Shown one piece after another: positions 26,417 through 34,914 of a stretch of DNA of 64,000 nucleotides (within the stretch, counting starts at the first letter, position 1; each line of letters opens with the position of its first letter). Under the pieces are notes generated by a model. That model was given only the letters and a program-made list of their open reading frames with translations, was not told the origin of the DNA and made no database searches. The position numbers were made by a program, and so were the translations under genes. The stretch is taken from contig NZ_JARXYX010000003.1 in assembly GCF_029893585.1 (NCBI RefSeq), positions 248,001-312,000 on the forward strand, read 5' to 3'. This DNA comes from Streptomyces sp. LBL (GTDB lineage: Bacteria; Actinomycetota; Actinomycetes; Streptomycetales; Streptomycetaceae).

Positions 26417-26473
26417 GATCAGGCTGAACAATGCCGGCGTGCGCCATGGCTGACTCGGGGAGCGTGTGGTCAT
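26417..26473 (-). pseudogene. Peptide deformylase-like gene, 5' fragment
   Basis: Nineteen codons, MTTRSPSQPWRTPALFSLI, start at the ATG at 26473 behind a strong AAGGAGG ribosome site. The frame runs into a stop provided by the first bases of the IS element. Joined to the fragment on the other side it gives FSLIVDEGAPILARP, with the GxPILARP stretch normal for this deformylase-like family. The promoter of the old gene should lie just to the right. Confidence 0.75.
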
Positions 26474-26655
26474 GGGGCGGTCCTCCTTCCTGTCGGCGCT
26501 GGGCCTGCTAGGAGCGTGGGTCAGTAACGAGCAACTGGCCGGGGGCCGGATCGGCGGGTCGATCCCAGTCGCCCGGCTGGTGGCTTCGTGGCTGGCGTGT
26601 GGGGCGGTTGGCCTGGGCTGGGATTTCGGCCGTCGGGGCCGGTCGGCCCGGCTGG

Positions 26656-27987
26656 TCAGCCGATCGCCGCGGCCAGGCCGGCGGACCCGGCGTGTCGGAA
26701 GATCTTGCGGAGGTTGTGGCAGGCGGCCAGCAGTCGCCACTCGCCGCGGGCGCCGTCTTCACCACGCAGCTGGAGTTGGCGGCCGTTCTGGCAGGTCATG
26801 ATCTGTCCGAAGACGGGTTCGACGATGGCTTTGCGGCGGCTGTAGGTCCTGCGGCCGGGCTTGGTCCGCAGTTTGCGGGCCATGCGCTCTTTCAGTGTGG
26901 CGTCCTTGGGGATGCGTCCGCGTGGAGCGGGCGGGACCTGCTCGTCGTGGGCGAGTCGGCCGGTGGCCATGAAGGTGTCGGTGCCGCAGGCCAGTTGGCG
27001 CTCCTTCGCGCCTTCGAGGTTGGTCTCGGAGCAGTACCCGGCGTCGACCAGCGCCTGCTTGGGGTGGGCGCCGGTGTTCTGGGCGGACTGGTCGAGCATC
27101 GTGGTGTAGTTCAGCGCGTCGGAGGGGTTGGTCGTCACGTCGGCGGCGGTGATGACCTGGTGTTCTTCGTCGACAACGGCCTGGGCGTTGTAGGCCTGGA
27201 TGTAGGCGCCGTCGCTGTCGGCGGCCTCGGCCTCGATCTGCGCGCGGGCGGCCTGCAGCTTCGCCCGGCGCTTCTCACGCCGGTCCAGCTCGGCGGGCAG
27301 GTCCACCTCCTTGCCGTCCACGCCGAAGGACTGGTCCTCGGCTTCGTCGGCGGCCTCCGCGTCGGCCAGCAGGGCCTGGGCCTTCGCTTCCAGCTGGGCG
27401 ATCTCGGCCTCTATCCGCTCTTCCTTGTCGATCAGGCGGCCGTAGCTCATCGCCTTGTGTTTGGAGGCGCTGGCCTCCAGCTTGGTGCCGTCCAGTGCGA
27501 CGCGGCCCATCTTGACCATGCCGAGCTTCTGCGCCAGGTGCAGCGACTGGGTGAACAGGCCCGCCAGCGCGTCCAGATGGCGGCGGCGGAACCGGGCGAT
27601 CGAGCGGAAGTCCGGGGCCTGGTCGGCGGCCAGGAACCGGAACGCGACGTCGTCGGCCAGGCGGGCCTCGATCGCTCGGGAGGAGCGGACGCCGGTGGTG
27701 TAGCCGTAGACCAGCAGCCGCACCATCAGCCGGGGGTCGTAGGGCGGATAGCCGCGCTTTTCGGTGTAGTCCGCCAGGACCGGTCCGAGGTCGAGCACCT
27801 CGTCGACCAGGTCGGCGACGAACCGGGCCAGGTGGTCCTCGGGCAGCCAGTCGTCCAGCGACGGCGGTAGCAGCAGGACCTGATGCGGATCGAACTCCCG
27901 AAACGTCTTGTCCACCGCCGCCGCAGGACCCATCGGCCGCTTCTTCCCGACCGGCTCGACCTCGAACAGCCCATCGCCACCATGCAT
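26656..27987 (-). CDS. IS1182-family (DDE) transposase
   Basis: 443 residues. The N-terminal part, FDPHQVLLLPPSLDDWLPEDHLARF, is characteristic of IS1182-type transposases. Three acidic residues in family positions are visible: Asp in VALDGTKLEA, Asp in LVDAGYCSE and Glu in RKAIVEPVFGQI. A long Glu/Ala coiled-coil insert (IDKEERIEAEIAQLEAKAQA...) lies in the middle. The stretch between that coil and DSDGAYIQAYNAQAVV lacks the usual QRNFTDPxSRIM block, so a small in-frame deletion is possible and activity is doubtful. Clear inverted termini or a target duplication were not found. Starts a few codons downstream are also possible. Confidence 0.88.
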   Translation of the reverse strand: MHGGDGLFEVEPVGKKRPMGPAAAVDKTFREFDPHQVLLLPPSLDDWLPEDHLARFVADLVDEVLDLGPVLADYTEKRGYPPYDPRLMVRLLVYGYTTGVRSSRAIEARLADDVAFRFLAADQAPDFRSIARFRRRHLDALAGLFTQSLHLAQKLGMVKMGRVALDGTKLEASASKHKAMSYGRLIDKEERIEAEIAQLEAKAQALLADAEAADEAEDQSFGVDGKEVDLPAELDRREKRRAKLQAARAQIEAEAADSDGAYIQAYNAQAVVDEEHQVITAADVTTNPSDALNYTTMLDQSAQNTGAHPKQALVDAGYCSETNLEGAKERQLACGTDTFMATGRLAHDEQVPPAPRGRIPKDATLKERMARKLRTKPGRRTYSRRKAIVEPVFGQIMTCQNGRQLQLRGEDGARGEWRLLAACHNLRKIFRHAGSAGLAAAIG

Positions 27988-27990
27988 ACC

Positions 27991-28015
27991 GTGATCATCC
28001 CGTATGAATGATCAC
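27991..28015. repeat. Palindrome upstream of the IS1182 transposase
   Basis: Perfect 8-bp arms GTGATCAT (27991-27998) and ATGATCAC (28008-28015) with a nine-base spacer lie immediately 5' of the transposase start. This could be an operator for the transposase or part of the element's end. Confidence 0.6.
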
Positions 28016-28109
28016 GAACCGTAGACAGGTTGCCGGTTACTGAGACACGCTCGTAGCGACGGACCAGGGGCGGACCAGCTGTTCTTTCCACGGAGGTTGG
28101 TGACAGTGA

Positions 28110-28553
28110 TCACGGTGGGGCGGTGTCGGTGACCAGTGCGAGGAGGTGGACCTCGTCGTCCATTTCGCCCTCCAGGACACCGAGGGCCAGCCAGCGGCCC
28201 GTGCCGGTCGGCTGCCACAGGTCGAGGTCGTCCACCAGGGTGCTGCAGGTCGCCCAGGGTTCCGATATCGGCTCGCCGCGGTCGATGCGGACCACGAGCG
28301 TCCCCATCCACCACGGTCGCCGCGCACCCCAGCGCGTGTCCAGAAGAACCGCCAAGTGGTCCTTGAGAGCGTGGAAGTCCTCCACGGTCCGCACCCGTTG
28401 CGCCGCGTCGCCGGTCCATACCGCGGAGCGCAGCTCCAACGACACGATGCGGTCATGGGATCCCGCCATGAGCACGTCCGACCCGCCGTGCGCCGCGGTG
28501 AGATCCCCGGTGCACAGCGAGTCGATCCTGGCGAGGTACTTCGCGCTGTCCAT
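28110..28553 (-). CDS. Hypothetical protein
   Basis: 147 residues from the ATG at 28553 (MDSAKYLARIDSLC); an ATG at 28583 would add ten residues. It is a soluble acidic protein with VLMAGSHDRIVSLELRSAVW, HALKDHLAVLLDTRWGARRPWW and repeated Trp/Asp patches, ending in EVHLLALVTDTAPP. I do not recognise a family. Codon use matches neighbouring genes and the frame is intact, so it is probably real. It sits alone between the IS1182 transposase and the ABC transporter, reading in the same direction as both. Confidence 0.6.
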   Translation of the reverse strand: MDSAKYLARIDSLCTGDLTAAHGGSDVLMAGSHDRIVSLELRSAVWTGDAAQRVRTVEDFHALKDHLAVLLDTRWGARRPWWMGTLVVRIDRGEPISEPWATCSTLVDDLDLWQPTGTGRWLALGVLEGEMDDEVHLLALVTDTAPP

Positions 28554-28590
28554 GTGCCCCAGTAAAGCGGCCGCCACTGACATTGGCGGC

Positions 28591-28607
28591 GCGTCAGGTC
28601 CTGACGC
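28591..28607. terminator. Short perfect palindrome after the ABC transporter operon
   Basis: GCGTCAGG-T-CCTGACGC, eight base pairs around a single central base, directly downstream of the permease stop and upstream of the hypothetical gene. It has no T-run. A loop of one base is poor for a hairpin, so an operator for the downstream gene is an equally good reading. Confidence 0.35.
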
Positions 28608-28609
28608 CG

Positions 28610-29332
28610 TCACGCGTCCCGTCGGTGCAGGTTCCACGCCCCCGCCAGCAGTGCGGCGCCCGTCCAGAGCGCGGTCACCGCCAGGCCGGTCCAGGGGCCG
28701 AGGGAGCCGTCCCAGGTCTCGTGGAACACCACCTGGCCCGCCCGGTCGGGCAGGTAGTCGGCGACACCGGCCGACACGTCCCCGACCACGAAGGAGACGA
28801 TGAGCAGGAACGGGATCAGGATGCTCAGGGTGGCGACGCCGTTGCGCAGCAGGGCGGTGAGCCCGGCGGCGAACAGGGCCATGAGCGTGAGGTAGACACC
28901 GCAGCCGACCACACCCCGCGCCCCTTCGGCCCAGCTGAGCCCACGCGCGTCGGCTCCGAGAGCGGCTCTGCCCACGGCCAGACTCGCACCGCCCGTGATC
29001 AGGCCGACGGCCAGGGACGGGGCGGCGATCGCGATCACCTTGGCCGCGAACCACCGGCCCCGCTGGGGCACCGCCGTCAGCGCGCCCCGCAGCGAACCCT
29101 CTTGGAGCTCGGACGAGACAGCCGTCGTGCCGAACGCGATCGCCGCCAACTGCCCGAAGTTGAATCCGAAGAACGCCGAGAACAGCGGGTCGAACCTTTC
29201 TTCGCCGGCGTCGAGCGCGGCCAGCGCGGAGAAGGCCGCCGTCACGACGAGGACCGCGCACAGCGTCCCCATGAGCGACCGCAGGGTACGGATCTTGATC
29301 CACTCCGAGTGGAACACGGGAACGAACGTCAT
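28610..29332 (-). CDS. ABC-2 type transporter permease
   Basis: 240 residues with about six hydrophobic segments (LMGTLCAVLVVTAAFSALAA, LAAIAFGTTAV, KVIAIAAPSLAVGLITGG, VVGCGVYLTLMALFAAGL, ILIPFLLIVSFVVGDVSA and a C-terminal one). The family-typical SSELQEGSLRGALTAVPQRGR loop follows the second segment, as in ABC-2 membrane proteins that export peptides or antibiotics. The start is two bases after the stop of the ATPase gene, so the pair is translated together and forms one exporter. The divergent two-component system across the shared promoter probably controls it. Confidence 0.9.
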   Translation of the reverse strand: MTFVPVFHSEWIKIRTLRSLMGTLCAVLVVTAAFSALAALDAGEERFDPLFSAFFGFNFGQLAAIAFGTTAVSSELQEGSLRGALTAVPQRGRWFAAKVIAIAAPSLAVGLITGGASLAVGRAALGADARGLSWAEGARGVVGCGVYLTLMALFAAGLTALLRNGVATLSILIPFLLIVSFVVGDVSAGVADYLPDRAGQVVFHETWDGSLGPWTGLAVTALWTGAALLAGAWNLHRRDA

Positions 29333-29334
29333 GG

Positions 29335-30255
29335 TCAGGCCTCCTGGGGTGGTGCGGTGAACTCGGTCTCTGTCGCCGTCAGATCGAGGTAGGCCTGTTC
29401 CAGCGTGGCCTCTTCCGCGGCGAGTTCGAGGATCGGTACGGCCGCGGCGGAGGTGAGGCGTCCGATGTCGTCCACGCGCGCGTCCGGCACGCTCCAGTGC
29501 CCGTCCTCGTGCTGCACGGCGTCGTGACCGTGGGCCGCGAGGACGTTCCTGAGTGCGGTGGCATCGGCGGTCCGGACGCGTACGCAGGGCCGCACGCGCG
29601 CGTCGATGAACTCCCGCAGCGAGGTGTCGGCCAGCAGTCGTCCCCGGCCGAGGACCACGAGGTGGTCGGCGAACGAGGCGGTCTCGTTCATCAGATGGCT
29701 GGAGACCAGGACCGTGCGCCCCTCCCCCGCGAGGCGGCGCAGCAACCCGCGGATCCAGATGATGCCTTCGGGGTCGAGGCCGTTGGAGGGCTCGTCGAGC
29801 AGGACCACCTCGGGATCACCCAGCAGGGCGGCGGCGATGCCGAGGCGTTGGCGCATGCCGAGGGAGTACGTTTTCACCCGGCGGTGCGCCACCGAAGTGA
29901 GCCCCGTCTGCTCCAGCACCTCGTCGACCCGGGTGAACGGGATGCGGTTGCTCGCGGCCAGGGCGCGCAGGTGGTTCCGTGCGGTGCGGGAGCCGTGGGC
30001 GGCCTGCGCGTCGAGCAACGCGCCTACGTGGCGCAGGGGTTCGCGGAACGTGGCGTAGGGACGGCCGCCGATCGTGGCCGTTCCCGAGGTGGGCCGGTCG
30101 AGGCCGAGGACGAGCCGCATGGTGGTCGACTTGCCGGCGCCGTTGGGGCCGAGGAAGCCGGTGACCCTGCCGGTCAGGACACGGAAGCTGAGGGCGTCCA
30201 CGGCACGCCGGGTGCCGTACTCCTTGGTGAGGGCTTGGACGTCGATGCTGGTCAT
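29335..30255 (-). CDS. ABC transporter ATP-binding protein
   Basis: 306 residues from the ATG at 30255 (MTSIDVQALTKEYG); the frame extends upstream but without plausible coding. Walker A is GPNGAGKST, the signature is YSLGMRQRL and Walker B is VVLLDEPSNGLD, followed by the H-loop SSHLMNE. About 85 C-terminal residues form the DUF4162-like accessory domain common in drug and bacitracin-type exporters. It partners the permease just downstream. The gene is divergent from the sensor kinase, and this layout is frequent for self-protection or envelope-stress exporters. Confidence 0.94.
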   Translation of the reverse strand: MTSIDVQALTKEYGTRRAVDALSFRVLTGRVTGFLGPNGAGKSTTMRLVLGLDRPTSGTATIGGRPYATFREPLRHVGALLDAQAAHGSRTARNHLRALAASNRIPFTRVDEVLEQTGLTSVAHRRVKTYSLGMRQRLGIAAALLGDPEVVLLDEPSNGLDPEGIIWIRGLLRRLAGEGRTVLVSSHLMNETASFADHLVVLGRGRLLADTSLREFIDARVRPCVRVRTADATALRNVLAAHGHDAVQHEDGHWSVPDARVDDIGRLTSAAAVPILELAAEEATLEQAYLDLTATETEFTAPPQEA

Positions 30256-30363
30256 GGCAGAAGCCTGGCCACCGCTGCCGGGTCGGGGCCTCCCCCGTCG
30301 GTGGAGTTCCGCTCCCCCGTGCGAGGGAGGCCTATTGTCAGTGGCGGCTGCCACGATGGCGCA
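30256..30363. promoter_or_regulatory. Divergent promoter region of the ABC exporter and two-component system
   Basis: 108 bases between the two start codons. An inverted repeat GGCCTCCC (30287-30294) / GGGAGGCC (30325-30332) and a direct repeat CTCCCCCGT occur within it. These are candidate binding sites for the adjacent response regulator. No clear -10/-35 boxes were identified. Confidence 0.4.
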
Positions 30364-31518
30364 ATGGCCCGCCTTCTGCGCCCGTTGCTTCGGGGGACGA
30401 CCTACACGCGTCTGCTGCACCTGTGGGTGCCGATGCTGGTCGTCAGTGTGTGGATGTGGGTCGAGATGTCCACGCCGTGGGTGCCCGCGCTCGCACTGTT
30501 GCCGGTCGGACTGATCCCGGCCGTGCGCCGTGGCGAGGGAGTGCAGGCGCGGCTGCTGCTGACGCCGGGCGAGCGGAGCCAGGAGATCTCCGTGGCGCTG
30601 TCGGCGACCTGGCGGGACCGGCTGCGGACCGTGCTGTGGCTGGAAGTGCGCATGGTGCTGGGCGGGTTGACGGCGTTCGGAACGGTCTGGCTGCCGCTGT
30701 TGTCCCTCGCGTTGGCGGATCTGGCCTCAGGGACGGCGACCCCGGACGTGCCGGTACTGCGCGAGGCGACGCCGCACTGGGCGTATGTGTTTCTGGTGCC
30801 GCTCCCCCTGGTGGCGCTGTACGGGTTCGTGGTCGGCCTGGGTGAGCTGATCACCGCCCTCGCGTTCCGGTTCCTGGGTCCGTCGGCCGTGGAGCGGCTC
30901 GCCGCCCTGGAGGAACGCACGGAACAGCTCCTGGAGCGCACCCGGATCGCCCGTGAGCTGCATGACTCCATCGGGCACGCCCTGACGGTGGCAGTCGTGC
31001 AGGCGGGCGCTGCGCGCACGGCCGGCGATCCCGCGTTCACCGACCGGGCGTTGGAGGCCATCGAGGAGACCGGCCGGACCGCGCTGGAGGACCTGGAGCG
31101 CGTGCTCGGCATCCTGCGGGAGTCCAAGCGGCCCGTGAGCAGCCGGCCCACACTGACGGACGCCGACCGGCTGCTGGAGTCCGCCCGGATCTCCGGCGCG
31201 AAGGTGGACGCCGAACTGACCGGTCCCCTGGACACCGTTGCGGGTCCGGTCTCCCGGGAGGGGTACCGCATCCTGCAGGAGGCGCTGACGAACGTGGTGC
31301 GCCACGCGGGGGCGGTCCCCGTCCACGTCCGTGTCTCCGTCGGCCACGCCACGCTCGACCTGGAGGTGCGCAATCCGCTCACCGCAGCGATACCGGGACC
31401 CGGACGGGGCAGCGGGCTGCGGAGCATACGCGAGCGCGCGGCTCTGCTCGGGGGACGCGCGCGAACCGGTCCGGACGACGGCGACTGGCAGGTACATGTG
31501 GAGCTGCCGTTGCGCTGA
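30364..31518 (+). CDS. Sensor histidine kinase (HisKA_3 / NarL-type partner)
   Basis: 384 residues. The N-terminal half has several membrane segments (LWVPMLVVSVWMWVEM, ALALLPVGLIPAV, LEVRMVLGGLTAFGTVWLPL, AYVFLVPLPLVALYGFVVGL). A coiled linker leads to the dimerisation domain, with the phosphoacceptor His in ARELHDSIGHAL. A HATPase_c domain follows with LQEALTNVVRHAG (N-box) and GRGSGLRSIRERAALLGG (G-box). It autophosphorylates and passes phosphate to the response regulator, whose start is 14 bases downstream. The signal is unknown; the lack of a large extracellular domain resembles intramembrane-sensing kinases that watch for cell-envelope drugs, which fits the divergent ABC exporter. Confidence 0.93.
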   Translation: MARLLRPLLRGTTYTRLLHLWVPMLVVSVWMWVEMSTPWVPALALLPVGLIPAVRRGEGVQARLLLTPGERSQEISVALSATWRDRLRTVLWLEVRMVLGGLTAFGTVWLPLLSLALADLASGTATPDVPVLREATPHWAYVFLVPLPLVALYGFVVGLGELITALAFRFLGPSAVERLAALEERTEQLLERTRIARELHDSIGHALTVAVVQAGAARTAGDPAFTDRALEAIEETGRTALEDLERVLGILRESKRPVSSRPTLTDADRLLESARISGAKVDAELTGPLDTVAGPVSREGYRILQEALTNVVRHAGAVPVHVRVSVGHATLDLEVRNPLTAAIPGPGRGSGLRSIRERAALLGGRARTGPDDGDWQVHVELPLR

Positions 31519-31532
31519 TCTACGCTGGCCGG

Positions 31533-32195
31533 ATGCCGGTCACCGTACTCCTCGTCGACGACGAACCCTTGGTCCGCGCGGGTCTGCGGGCCGTGCTGGA
31601 GGCGCAGCCGGACATCTCGGTGGTCGGGGAGGCGGCCGACGGGGCGGCCGTGATCCCGCTGGTACGGCAGCTGCGGCCCGACGTGGTCGCCATGGACGTA
31701 CGGATGCCGCTGCTGGACGGGATCGAGGCCACGCGCGCGGTGCTGCGGACGGTCGCCGAGCCGCCGAAGATCCTCGTGGTGACGACGTTCGAGAACGACG
31801 AGTACGTGTACGAGGCGCTGCGGGCCGGCGCTGACGGGTTTCTGCTGAAGCGGGCCCGGCCGGCCGAGATCGTGCACGCGGTACGGCTGGTCGCCGAGGG
31901 TGAGTCACTGCTGTTCCCTGCGTCGGTACGGCGACTCGCCGCCGAGTACGGCGACGGTGACGGCAACCGGGCGGCCCGGGAGGTGCTGGCGCGGGCCCGG
32001 CTGACCGAGCGGGAGGCGGAGGTACTGCGGCTGATGGCCCGGGGACTGTCGAACGCGGAGATCGCCGCCCGGCTGTTCGTCGGCACCGAGACGGTGAAGT
32101 CGCACGTGAGCTCCGTCCTGGCGAAGCTGGGGGCACGGGATCGCACCCAGGCGGTGATCGCGGCGTACGAGTCGGGGTTCGTGGCGCCTGGCTGA
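31533..32195 (+). CDS. Response regulator, NarL/FixJ family
   Basis: 220 residues. The receiver domain has the acidic pair VDDEP (D9, D10), the phosphorylation site D55 in VVAMDVRMP, the Thr in VTTF and Lys in LLKRARP. The C-terminal LuxR-type HTH reads LTEREAEVLRLMARGLSNAE, then VKSHVSSVLAKLGARDR. It is the partner of the kinase immediately upstream and probably regulates the divergent ABC exporter operon. No other gene follows in the same transcription unit; a repeat-filled gap separates it from the ROK gene. Confidence 0.95.
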   Translation: MPVTVLLVDDEPLVRAGLRAVLEAQPDISVVGEAADGAAVIPLVRQLRPDVVAMDVRMPLLDGIEATRAVLRTVAEPPKILVVTTFENDEYVYEALRAGADGFLLKRARPAEIVHAVRLVAEGESLLFPASVRRLAAEYGDGDGNRAAREVLARARLTEREAEVLRLMARGLSNAEIAARLFVGTETVKSHVSSVLAKLGARDRTQAVIAAYESGFVAPG

Positions 32196-32258
32196 CGGGT
32201 TCCGAGGGGGAGGGTCAGACGTCGCCGGTTGCGCGCGGTCGGCACCGGACGGAACCCG

Positions 32259-32444
32259 TTCGGTGGCGTCGGATTGCCTCTGTCCCTCTTCCGTTCGGTG
32301 GTGTGGGATTGCCTCTGACCTCGTCCGGTCCGTGGTGTGGGATTGCCTCTGACCTCGTCCGGTCCGTGGTGTTCGGTCGCCTCTGTTTTCGCCCGGTCGG
32401 TGGTGTCCGGTCGTTTCTGTCCTCGTCCCGTCGGTGGCGTCGGA
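32259..32444. repeat. Tandem 34-35 bp imperfect repeats, about five and a half copies
   Basis: Successive units begin TTCGGTGGCGTCGGATTGCC, TTCGGTGGTGTGGGATTGCC, TCCGTGGTGTGGGATTGCC, TCCGTGGTGTTCGGTCGCC, TCGGTGGTGTCCGGTCG and TCGGTGGCGTCGGA. The first units are nearly identical and later ones diverge. They fill most of the 337-base gap between the response regulator and the ROK gene. No open frame uses them convincingly. They end about 90 bases before the ROK start. Confidence 0.8.
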
Positions 32445-32532
32445 CGGCGTCCTCACGCGTCCCGGCACTCGCCGGGACCCCCTGCGCCGAGTACGATCCG
32501 CCCAACACGCGCACGAGCTGGGAGGACGGACG

Positions 32533-33690
32533 TTGGGGCGGCTGACCGGAGGGGACCCCTCGCTGTTGCGGAGGATCAACTCCACGGTGGTGCTGCACGC
32601 GCTGCGCGCCACGGACTGCGCGACGCTGACCGAGATCACCCGGGTGACGGGACTGTCCCGGCCGACGGTCGAGGGCGTCGTCGAGGGGCTCATCGAGGCG
32701 GGGTACGTCGTCGAGAAGGCCGCCGACGAGAGCGTCGTCCGTCGGCAGGGGCGGCCCGCGCGCAGGTTCCGGTTCCGCGCCGAGGCCGGGCATCTGCTCG
32801 GCCTGGAGATCGGGGCGCATCGCGTCGCCGCGCTCCTGTCCGACCTGGACGGCCGGGTGATCGGCGGGCAGTCCAAGGACGTCGACGAGACGGCGTCCGC
32901 CGACGAGCGTTTGGAACGGTTGCGAACCGCGGTGGCCGATCTGCTGCGCCGAGCCGGGGTCGCACGCGGCTCGCTGCGGGCCGTGGGGGTCGGCACGCCG
33001 GGGATCGTCGAGGCGGACGGCACAGTACGGCTGGGCACCGCGCTGCCCGAGTGGACGGGACTGCGGCTGGGTGAGCGCCTCAGCCGCTCCTTCAAGTGCC
33101 CGGTCCTGGTGGAGAACGACGCCAACGCCGCGGCCGTCGCCGAGCACTGGAAGGGCGCCGCGACCGAGTCCGACGACGTCGTGTTCGTGCTGGCCGGGCT
33201 GAGTCCCGGCGCCGGCTCACTGATCGGCGGACGGCTGCACCGGGGGTACGGCGGGGCCGCCGGGGAGATCGGCGCGCTGCATCTGCTGGGCCGGGAGGCG
33301 ACGCCGGAGACGTTGCTGTCCACCACGGACGAGCCCCTGCACCCGCTCGACGAGCAAGCGGTCGCCGAGGTCTTCGCACGGGCCCGGGAGGGCGACCTGC
33401 GGGCCCGTGCGGCCGTGGACCGCTTCATCCAACGGCTGGTGCACGACGTGGCGGCACTGGTTTTGGCTCTCGACCCGGAACGTGTCGTGATCGGCGGCTG
33501 GGCGGCCGGCCTGGACGGCGTACTGGAGCCGCTGCGGCGGGAGTTGGACCGCTACTGCCTGCGGCCTCCGAAGGTCGCCCTCTCCCTCCTGGGCGAAGCG
33601 GCCGTCGCGACCGGCGCCCTGCGGCTGGCCCTCGACCATGTGGAGGAGCAACTGTTCGCGGTGGAGGGCACGGTGACGGCCCGCCGGTGA
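32533..33690 (+). CDS. ROK-family transcriptional regulator
   Basis: 385 residues from a TTG at 32533, chosen because GGAGGA lies six bases upstream; an in-frame ATG at 32434 lacks such a site and would place coding inside the tandem repeats. An N-terminal winged HTH (LTEITRVTGLSRPTVEGVVE) precedes the ROK fold, with LVENDANAAAVAEHW and the AGLSPGAGSLIGGRLHRGY phosphate-binding part. The CxCGxxGC zinc motif of sugar-kinase-type and XylR/NagC-type ROK proteins is missing. It is probably a sugar-responsive repressor. The convergent GntR gene is 271 bases away. Confidence 0.9.
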   Translation: MGRLTGGDPSLLRRINSTVVLHALRATDCATLTEITRVTGLSRPTVEGVVEGLIEAGYVVEKAADESVVRRQGRPARRFRFRAEAGHLLGLEIGAHRVAALLSDLDGRVIGGQSKDVDETASADERLERLRTAVADLLRRAGVARGSLRAVGVGTPGIVEADGTVRLGTALPEWTGLRLGERLSRSFKCPVLVENDANAAAVAEHWKGAATESDDVVFVLAGLSPGAGSLIGGRLHRGYGGAAGEIGALHLLGREATPETLLSTTDEPLHPLDEQAVAEVFARAREGDLRARAAVDRFIQRLVHDVAALVLALDPERVVIGGWAAGLDGVLEPLRRELDRYCLRPPKVALSLLGEAAVATGALRLALDHVEEQLFAVEGTVTARR

Positions 33691-33961
33691 CTGCCCCGCC
33701 CATGACGCCGGTCGGGGCGGCGCGCAGCGCGCGAGGCTACCGCAGGTGCGGCAGGTGCGGCAGGTGCCGAGGGACCCGGGGGCCTTCCGGCACTGACGGA
33801 GTTCACCGGGCTCCTGGTGCCGACGGGACCGGTCGGATGTCGGCGCCGGAAGTCGGCGCCGGCGAAGCAAGGAAGCCGACGCCGAAGCAGAGAAGGGCGC
33901 CGGCGACACGCGCGCGCCCAGGGAGCGTTCCCGGGGCGCCTTCGCTGTGGTGGTACGGCGT

Positions 33962-34720
33962 TCAGGACGCCCGGCGCTCCGGGTCCTGGTGGATCTCCAC
34001 GCCGCCGGAGTCCCCGAAGGTCAGCCGGCAGGTGTCCGCGCGGTAGGTGGCGACGGAGAGCGCGGCGGTGCGGCCGTCGGCGAGGTAGCGGGTGGTGACG
34101 ACGAGCACGGGCGCCCCGGGAAGCCGGTCCAGCTCCTTGGCGTCGTCCGCGCGGGCGGAGCCGAGCTCGACGGCGTTCTCCTGGCCCTCCAGCTCCAGCC
34201 GGTGCAGCTCGCGCAGCACGGCACGCGCGCGTGCCGCACCGGCCGGCGCGTCTATGGCGGAGAGCTCGGGCACCGACGACGGGGCGATGTAGAGCAGTTC
34301 GGCGGCGACCGGCTGACCGTGGGTCGTGCGGGAGCGGCGCACCGTGTGCACGGGCTGCTCGCCGGTCTCCAGCGCGGCGGCTACGGCCGCAGGCGGCATC
34401 TCCAGGGCGCAGTCGACGGGCTGCCAGACATCCCCCGCCGCGCCCGGCCAGGCGTGCTGCTCCGTGCCGACGGCCACACCCACGCGCGGCGGGGCGACGG
34501 TCGTACCGACGCCGCGGCGGCGCTGCAGCCGGCCCTCGAGTTCGAGTTGCTCCAGCGCCTGACGGAGTGTGGCGCGCGCGACGCCGAAGCGGGCGGCGAG
34601 GTCGCGTTCGTTGGGCAGGATCTCGCCCACCGTGAATTCGGTGTCCAGTGCCTCACTGAGCACGGTCTTGAGGTGCCAGTACTTCGGCTCCGGTACCGAT
34701 TCGAGCTGCGTGGTCCCCAC
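33962..34720 (-). CDS. GntR-family transcriptional regulator (HutC/UTRA type)
   Basis: 252 residues from a GTG at 34720 behind GGAGGA (six bases); an upstream ATG at 34786 lacks a good site. The N-terminal winged HTH reads ILPNERDLAARFGVARATLR, then LEQLELEGRLQRRRGVGTTV. The C-terminal UTRA effector domain has RSRTTHGQPVAAELLYI and ends with TYRADTCRLTFG. This class includes DasR-like regulators responding to sugar phosphates or amino-acid catabolites. The target is unknown. The 5' side holds an AT-richer stretch (GTTTATTAAAGGTTGTTGCAC), probably its promoter. Confidence 0.9.
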   Translation of the reverse strand: MGTTQLESVPEPKYWHLKTVLSEALDTEFTVGEILPNERDLAARFGVARATLRQALEQLELEGRLQRRRGVGTTVAPPRVGVAVGTEQHAWPGAAGDVWQPVDCALEMPPAAVAAALETGEQPVHTVRRSRTTHGQPVAAELLYIAPSSVPELSAIDAPAGAARARAVLRELHRLELEGQENAVELGSARADDAKELDRLPGAPVLVVTTRYLADGRTAALSVATYRADTCRLTFGDSGGVEIHQDPERRAS

Positions 34721-34914
34721 CCTGTCCTCCGCAATCGCCGTGGTCCGGGGCGTTTTAGCGCCCTTGTTTATTAAAGGTTGTTGCACTTCTCTGCGACCTT
34801 AGGGCGGCCCCCACCCTTGGTCAAGACCAATCCTTGATCCTTTGGGCGCCATCCGGACGGATCGCAGCCGAGTGTTCACGGAGCGTTCGCACGGCACGGC
34901 CTTGGTGACACGTC

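Noticed and set aside
32434..32532. N-terminal extension of the ROK gene from an ATG at 32434
   Set aside because: No ribosome site, and it would translate the end of the tandem repeats; the TTG at 32533 has GGAGGA at the right distance.
33840..33955. Possible terminator with GAAGGGCGCC / GGGCGCCTTC
   Set aside because: The arms need a bulge and the loop is long, so the evidence is too weak.
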